From contig DVJG01000022.1 of assembly GCA_018710805.1 (NCBI GenBank), positions 1-8,845 of the forward strand: 8,845 nt of DNA, in the 5' to 3' direction. Below, piece by piece: positions 5,867 through 8,845 of the stretch. The DNA is from Candidatus Faecousia faecipullorum (GTDB taxonomy: Bacteria; Bacillota; Clostridia; Oscillospirales; Oscillospiraceae). A model generated the notes under the pieces. The model saw only the letters and a program-made list of their open reading frames with translations. It was not told the origin of the DNA and did not search any database. Numbering within the stretch: position 1 is the stretch's first letter; the number at the start of each line of letters is the position of its first letter. The position numbers and the translations under genes were made by a program.

Positions 5867-6856
5867 ATGGAACGGATTGCCTATATCAGTGCAGGCGTGC
5901 CTGTATACTATAATGGCATCGTCCTGGCCATAGCTGCTGCCGGGGCCATGTGCTTTTTCCTGGCTTTTTACCTGAACCGGTCCGAAAATTTTTCCGCCGG
6001 ATTTGCGGCACTGCCCCTGTCCCTGGGCCTGAGCATCGTCTTTTCCAGACTTTGTCACTGGTATGCCCGGCCCGACGGCTACACAGGCTTCCTTGCTGCC
6101 ATGACGGACTATACTTCCGGGGATTATGCCCTTATGGGGGCATTTTTCGGGTGTTTTCTGGCGGCGCTTCTTCTGCGCCTGGTGGGGCTCAGCCGAAGCC
6201 TGCCCGAAATGCTGGACAGTATGAGCATCGGCGGCGCCGCAGGCATTTCAGTGGGACGGCTGGCGGCTTTCTTTGGCACTGCCGACCGGGGCCAGGTGGT
6301 GAAATTGCAGTTTCTGCCCTTTGCGTCTCCGGTGGTAAACGCCGTCTCGGGAGCCACGGAGTACCGCTTTGCCACCTTCCTGTATCAGAGTGTCTTTGCC
6401 CTGATTCTTTTCCTGTGTCTCGCCCGATTCTATCTGAAAAACAGCAAGCGCAGAAGCTACCGGAACGGAGACGCGGCACTATTGTTCCTTCTCTGGTACT
6501 GCGCCTCCCAGGTGGTGCTGGACAGCACCCGCTATGATTCTCTGTTTTTTCGCTGGAACGGCTTCGTGAGCATCGTGCAGGTCCTGTCCGCCATTGCCAT
6601 CGTCCTGGTTATTGTGGTGTTTTCCAGCCGCCTGGTGAAAAACAGGGGCTTCCAGGTCTGGTATCTGGGGGCATGGGCCCTCATTGCCGGAGGCATCGGC
6701 CTTGCAGGCTTTATGGAGTACTACGTCCAGCGCCATGGCAATGCGGCGCTCTTTGCCTACACCCTCATGTCTTTGAGCCTTGTCCTGACAGCGGGACTTA
6801 CGGTCCTTCTGTACAAGGCCGGCAGAAAGCGGGAAAAACTACACCATTCTTTGTAA
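5867..6856 (+). CDS. divergent Lgt-like (prolipoprotein diacylglyceryl transferase family) membrane protein
   Basis: This 329-residue multi-pass protein resembles Lgt, which moves diacylglycerol from phosphatidylglycerol to the lipobox cysteine. Order of motifs is kept: VYYNGIVLA (13-21, like WYGLL), FSRLCHWY (59-66, like ARLGYVLFY), ALMGAFFG (88-95, like the HGG segment), ISVGRLAAFFGTADRG (127-142, like GRIGNFINGE) and SQVVLDSTRYD (214-224, like RfxxExxRxD). The signature Arg is kept (R131), as is the later arginine (R222). The catalytic histidine of the HGG segment is Met, the signature Asn and Glu are changed to Ala, and the first arginine of the C-terminal motif is Gln. Two extra membrane segments follow (about 264-316). 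It begins 2 nt after the glycosidase stop with GGGAGG 6 nt upstream. It is therefore unlikely to be the housekeeping Lgt; another lipid reaction or a non-catalytic role is inferred. Confidence 0.82.
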   Translation: MERIAYISAGVPVYYNGIVLAIAAAGAMCFFLAFYLNRSENFSAGFAALPLSLGLSIVFSRLCHWYARPDGYTGFLAAMTDYTSGDYALMGAFFGCFLAALLLRLVGLSRSLPEMLDSMSIGGAAGISVGRLAAFFGTADRGQVVKLQFLPFASPVVNAVSGATEYRFATFLYQSVFALILFLCLARFYLKNSKRRSYRNGDAALLFLLWYCASQVVLDSTRYDSLFFRWNGFVSIVQVLSAIAIVLVIVVFSSRLVKNRGFQVWYLGAWALIAGGIGLAGFMEYYVQRHGNAALFAYTLMSLSLVLTAGLTVLLYKAGRKREKLHHSL

Positions 6857-6903
6857 AGGATGTTATCATAAAACATTATGAAAGCTAAAGGAGATGAAAG
6901 TCC

Positions 6904-8145
6904 ATGACGATTTGGATGCGTAAAATACTTTCCATGCTGCTGGCCTTTACCCTGACCTTCTCCTGGACTTTACCTGCCTTGGCTAAGGAGCTTTCGCAAG
7001 AAACGCAAGTCCAGACGGAGGCCACCGAAACGGTGGCGAACGAGGAGGAAAACCAGGAAGAGACCACTGCCACGGAACCGGAAGGGGAGGAAAGCTCAGA
7101 AGAGACCACCGCCCCAGCGCCGGAAGGGGAAGAAACCGTTCCCGAGGAACCGACCGAACAGGAGACGCTTCCTCCGGAAGAGACGGAGGAGCCGGAAGCA
7201 GAGGAACCGGAAGCGCCTCAGCGGGAAATGCCTCAGTTTTTCCAGGGAGATTACCCTGACGCCCGCTACGGAAACGGCACCATTGCCTCCGATGGCGACA
7301 GCGTGGTATCCCTGGCCATGGTGGCAACCTATCTCACGGGCCATGTGTATCTCCCGGATGAGCTTGCTGCCTACTTTGGGGACCTGATCTGCAACAACAA
7401 TATGGAGCGGCTGGAATATGCCTCGAACCAGCTGCAGCTGCCATGGCGAAAGGCAGAAAACTGGCACGATGCCCTGGCAGAAATGCGGCGGGGCTGTGTG
7501 GTCATTGCCCTTATGGGCCAGAATTCGGCATTTACCAATTCTCAGCACTATGTGGTTCTGACTGGCCTTACGGAGGATGAAAAGGTCTGGGTCAACGACC
7601 CCCTTCTCAGCAACTACGACCAGTGGAACCTGAAGGAAGGCTTCCAGAACGGTTTCCCCCAGGGCTACATTACCACGGGCTACGCCGGATCTTGGATTTA
7701 TGACCCCAGCGCCATGCCTGCGGACCCCTTCATCTACCATCCGCCGGAGAAACCCAAGGTGGAACTCCGGTACCCGGATATCACTTTGACGGCGGCAGAG
7801 ACGGACCTCCTGGCGAGAATGGTCTGGGTGGAGGCCCAGGGCGAACCCATTGAAGGCCAGCAGGCTGTTGCTGAGGTGGTTCTGAACCGGCTGAAAAGCT
7901 CCCGTTTCCCAAACACCCTGAAAGGGGTTATCTACGCAGAGAATCAGTTCCGCTCCACCGCCTACTTAAGAGACGCGAAACCAAATCAGGCCCAGTATGT
8001 GGCCATTGAACGGGCTCTGGAAGGCCCCTATGTCCTGGACGAAGGCGTGGTGTTCTTTGCCACCTATCCGGTCAACGACAATGTCTGGGGCAAAATCGGC
8101 GGACATACCTTCTGCTTTGAAGAAAGCAAACCAGAACAAGAATAG
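6904..8145 (+). CDS. secreted C39-like plus SleB/CwlJ-type cell wall hydrolase
   Basis: This 413-residue protein has a signal peptide with a likely cut after LPALA (residue 27) and an acidic Glu/Thr/Pro-rich linker (about 29-107). A C39-like domain (about 110-270) and a C-terminal SleB/CwlJ-type Hydrolase_2 domain (about 293-405) follow. In the first, the layout of C39_2 proteins is clear (FFQGDYPDARYGNGTIAS, SLAMVATYLTG), and the His and Asp are present (SQHYVV, H215; VNDP, D232). The catalytic Cys position (usual GCGP) reads GDSV, so the Cys is Asp132. The second domain keeps MVWVEAQGEP (306-315, E310 the likely catalytic Glu), AVAEVVLNRL and FPNTLKGVIYAENQF. SleB-like enzymes cut glycan strands, often in spore cortex. 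It follows the Lgt-like gene by 47 nt with GGAG 10 nt before the ATG, so it may be on the same transcript or have a weak promoter of its own. Confidence 0.92.
   Translation: MTIWMRKILSMLLAFTLTFSWTLPALAKELSQETQVQTEATETVANEEENQEETTATEPEGEESSEETTAPAPEGEETVPEEPTEQETLPPEETEEPEAEEPEAPQREMPQFFQGDYPDARYGNGTIASDGDSVVSLAMVATYLTGHVYLPDELAAYFGDLICNNNMERLEYASNQLQLPWRKAENWHDALAEMRRGCVVIALMGQNSAFTNSQHYVVLTGLTEDEKVWVNDPLLSNYDQWNLKEGFQNGFPQGYITTGYAGSWIYDPSAMPADPFIYHPPEKPKVELRYPDITLTAAETDLLARMVWVEAQGEPIEGQQAVAEVVLNRLKSSRFPNTLKGVIYAENQFRSTAYLRDAKPNQAQYVAIERALEGPYVLDEGVVFFATYPVNDNVWGKIGGHTFCFEESKPEQE
7057..7140 (+). repeat. two tandem 42-bp repeats in the acidic linker
   Basis: Two adjacent 14-codon units encode EETTATEPEGEESS and EETTAPAPEGEETV, with matching DNA over most positions (for example GAAGAGACCAC and CCGGAAGGGGA in both). 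This looks like a recent in-frame duplication that lengthens the flexible linker between signal peptide and C39-like domain. Confidence 0.75.
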
Positions 8146-8183
8146 AGATGGCAAATGCCCTCTTACATCTGGAACAAAAGGAC

Positions 8184-8214
8184 AAAGGCGCTCTCCCGCA
8201 GGAGAGCGCCTTTT
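8184..8214. terminator. strong bidirectional terminator between convergent genes
   Basis: A perfect 10-bp stem GGCGCTCTCC/GGAGAGCGCC (8187-8196 with 8201-8210) with a 4-nt loop is flanked by AAA on the left and TTTT on the right. Plus-strand reading gives a U run after the stem; minus-strand reading gives TTTG. It ends the envelope run and the converging minus-strand gene. Confidence 0.92.
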
Positions 8215-8244
8215 AGACTGTCAAAAATTCTCTTTGAGGCTTTT

Positions 8245-8845
8245 TTACAATTCCATAATACCGCAGGAAAAGCCAAACCAGTCCCGATGCTGGGAAAACA
8301 TGATTTCCAACGTCGTTGGAGGATTCCTTTTCTCAATGTACTTTTTGGCTTCTTCCCTGCCGGCAAGGGAGCCGAGAATGGTAAAACGGCGGGCAAACTG
8401 CCGGATATTGGAATCCTTTGGCAGTTGGGCAGCCATAGGCGGGTATAGGAGCCAGCTGTAGCAGAGAAAGGCCCGGTAGGGGATTCCGGGGAAATGGGCG
8501 GCAAAGAACTTCTTTGCCTTAGCCATGGAATCTTCCACCGCTTCGGCGCTCAGGTCGGCGCCTTGCGGAATGTGGCAGTTGATTACAGACGTACCAGGAG
8601 GCAGACGCTTTTTCTGGTCGGGGTCAAAGGTCATGTAAGGCTCCCCCAATGTCTCCTGGTCCAGATATACCATGGCGAAGGGCTGATATTGCAGGGGCCC
8701 GATTTTAAAAATTTCAGTGTGGATAATGTGCCGGAACCAGATCACGTCCACTTTGGTAATGCCGGGTTTCCCGCTTTTTTGAAAGTACAGCTCAGCGCGA
8801 AGGGACACGTCCTGAAAGGTGTCGAAAATCATTTCATCTGGCACG
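8245..8845 (-). CDS. GNAT_C-like acyltransferase-domain protein, 5' end missing
   Basis: The frame is open to the window edge, so only the C-terminal 200 or so residues are seen and the true start lies beyond 8845; the GTG at 8842-8844 is probably internal. The segment resembles the C-terminal domain of the Firmicutes proteins annotated as acyltransferase domain-containing (NAT_N plus GNAT_C, DUF5596-type). Matching stretches are IFKIGPLQYQPFAM (like the GRLQFE block), VINCHIPQGADLSAEAVEDS, CYSWLLYPPMAAQL and LPKDSNIRQFARRF. The acetyl-CoA-binding N-terminal part is not visible. It is soluble and has no signal peptide in the part seen. It converges on the envelope run and shares the terminator at 8184-8214. 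Substrate is unknown in this family. Confidence 0.8.
   Translation of the reverse strand, partial: VPDEMIFDTFQDVSLRAELYFQKSGKPGITKVDVIWFRHIIHTEIFKIGPLQYQPFAMVYLDQETLGEPYMTFDPDQKKRLPPGTSVINCHIPQGADLSAEAVEDSMAKAKKFFAAHFPGIPYRAFLCYSWLLYPPMAAQLPKDSNIRQFARRFTILGSLAGREEAKKYIEKRNPPTTLEIMFSQHRDWFGFSCGIMEL

Noticed and set aside
6851..6879. Possible promoter TTGTAA, 17 nt, CATTAT ahead of the C39-like/SleB gene
   Set aside because: Both boxes match consensus at only four of six positions and the first overlaps the upstream stop codon; too weak to call, though it could give some separate transcription.

Overview
The window looks like chromosomal DNA of a Gram-positive Clostridia member, most likely an Oscillospiraceae/Ruminococcaceae-type gut bacterium. 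Supporting signs are strong AGGAGG ribosome sites, sigma-A-like promoters, moderately GC-rich coding sequence, and a gene set of TraX-family protein, VanY with cell-wall-binding repeats, Lgt-like protein, and SleB/CwlJ-type hydrolase. The genus cannot be named from this sequence. There is no phage, transposon or CRISPR array.

Layout. Positions 1-48 (minus) hold the 5' part of a tRNA-Pro(UGG)-like gene cut by the window edge. It has its own promoter (80-108), and a perfect 14-bp inverted repeat (47-78) sits between promoter and tRNA. A family 2 glycosyltransferase (105-1121, minus) and a TraX-family membrane protein (1242-1931, plus) diverge from back-to-back promoters. A strong terminator at 1938-1966 separates TraX from a minus-strand pair: VanY-type carboxypeptidase with twelve wall-binding repeats (2474-3835), then a GNAT acetyltransferase (2000-2458).

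From the divergent control region 3836-4019 a plus-strand run begins: a membrane-anchored unknown protein (4020-4637), a phosphodiester glycosidase (4647-5864), an Lgt-related membrane protein lacking several Lgt catalytic residues (5867-6856), and a secreted protein joining a C39-like domain without its cysteine to a SleB/CwlJ-type hydrolase (6904-8145). A bidirectional terminator (8184-8214) closes it. A minus-strand gene with a GNAT_C-like acyltransferase domain (8245 to the edge) converges on it.

How the genes fit together. From 2474 to 8145, five genes encode proteins predicted to be in or outside the membrane, most of them acting on wall or sugar-phosphate polymers. VanY would trim stem peptides, the SleB-like protein would cut or remodel glycan, the phosphodiester glycosidase would act on sugar-phosphodiester links, and the Lgt-like protein could act on lipid or serve as a partner. 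The tight spacing of the 4020, 4647 and 5867 genes (9 and 2 nt) suggests one transcript. The best candidate for something undescribed is this envelope cassette, above all the divergent Lgt-like protein beside the glycosidase. Its joint function is inference.
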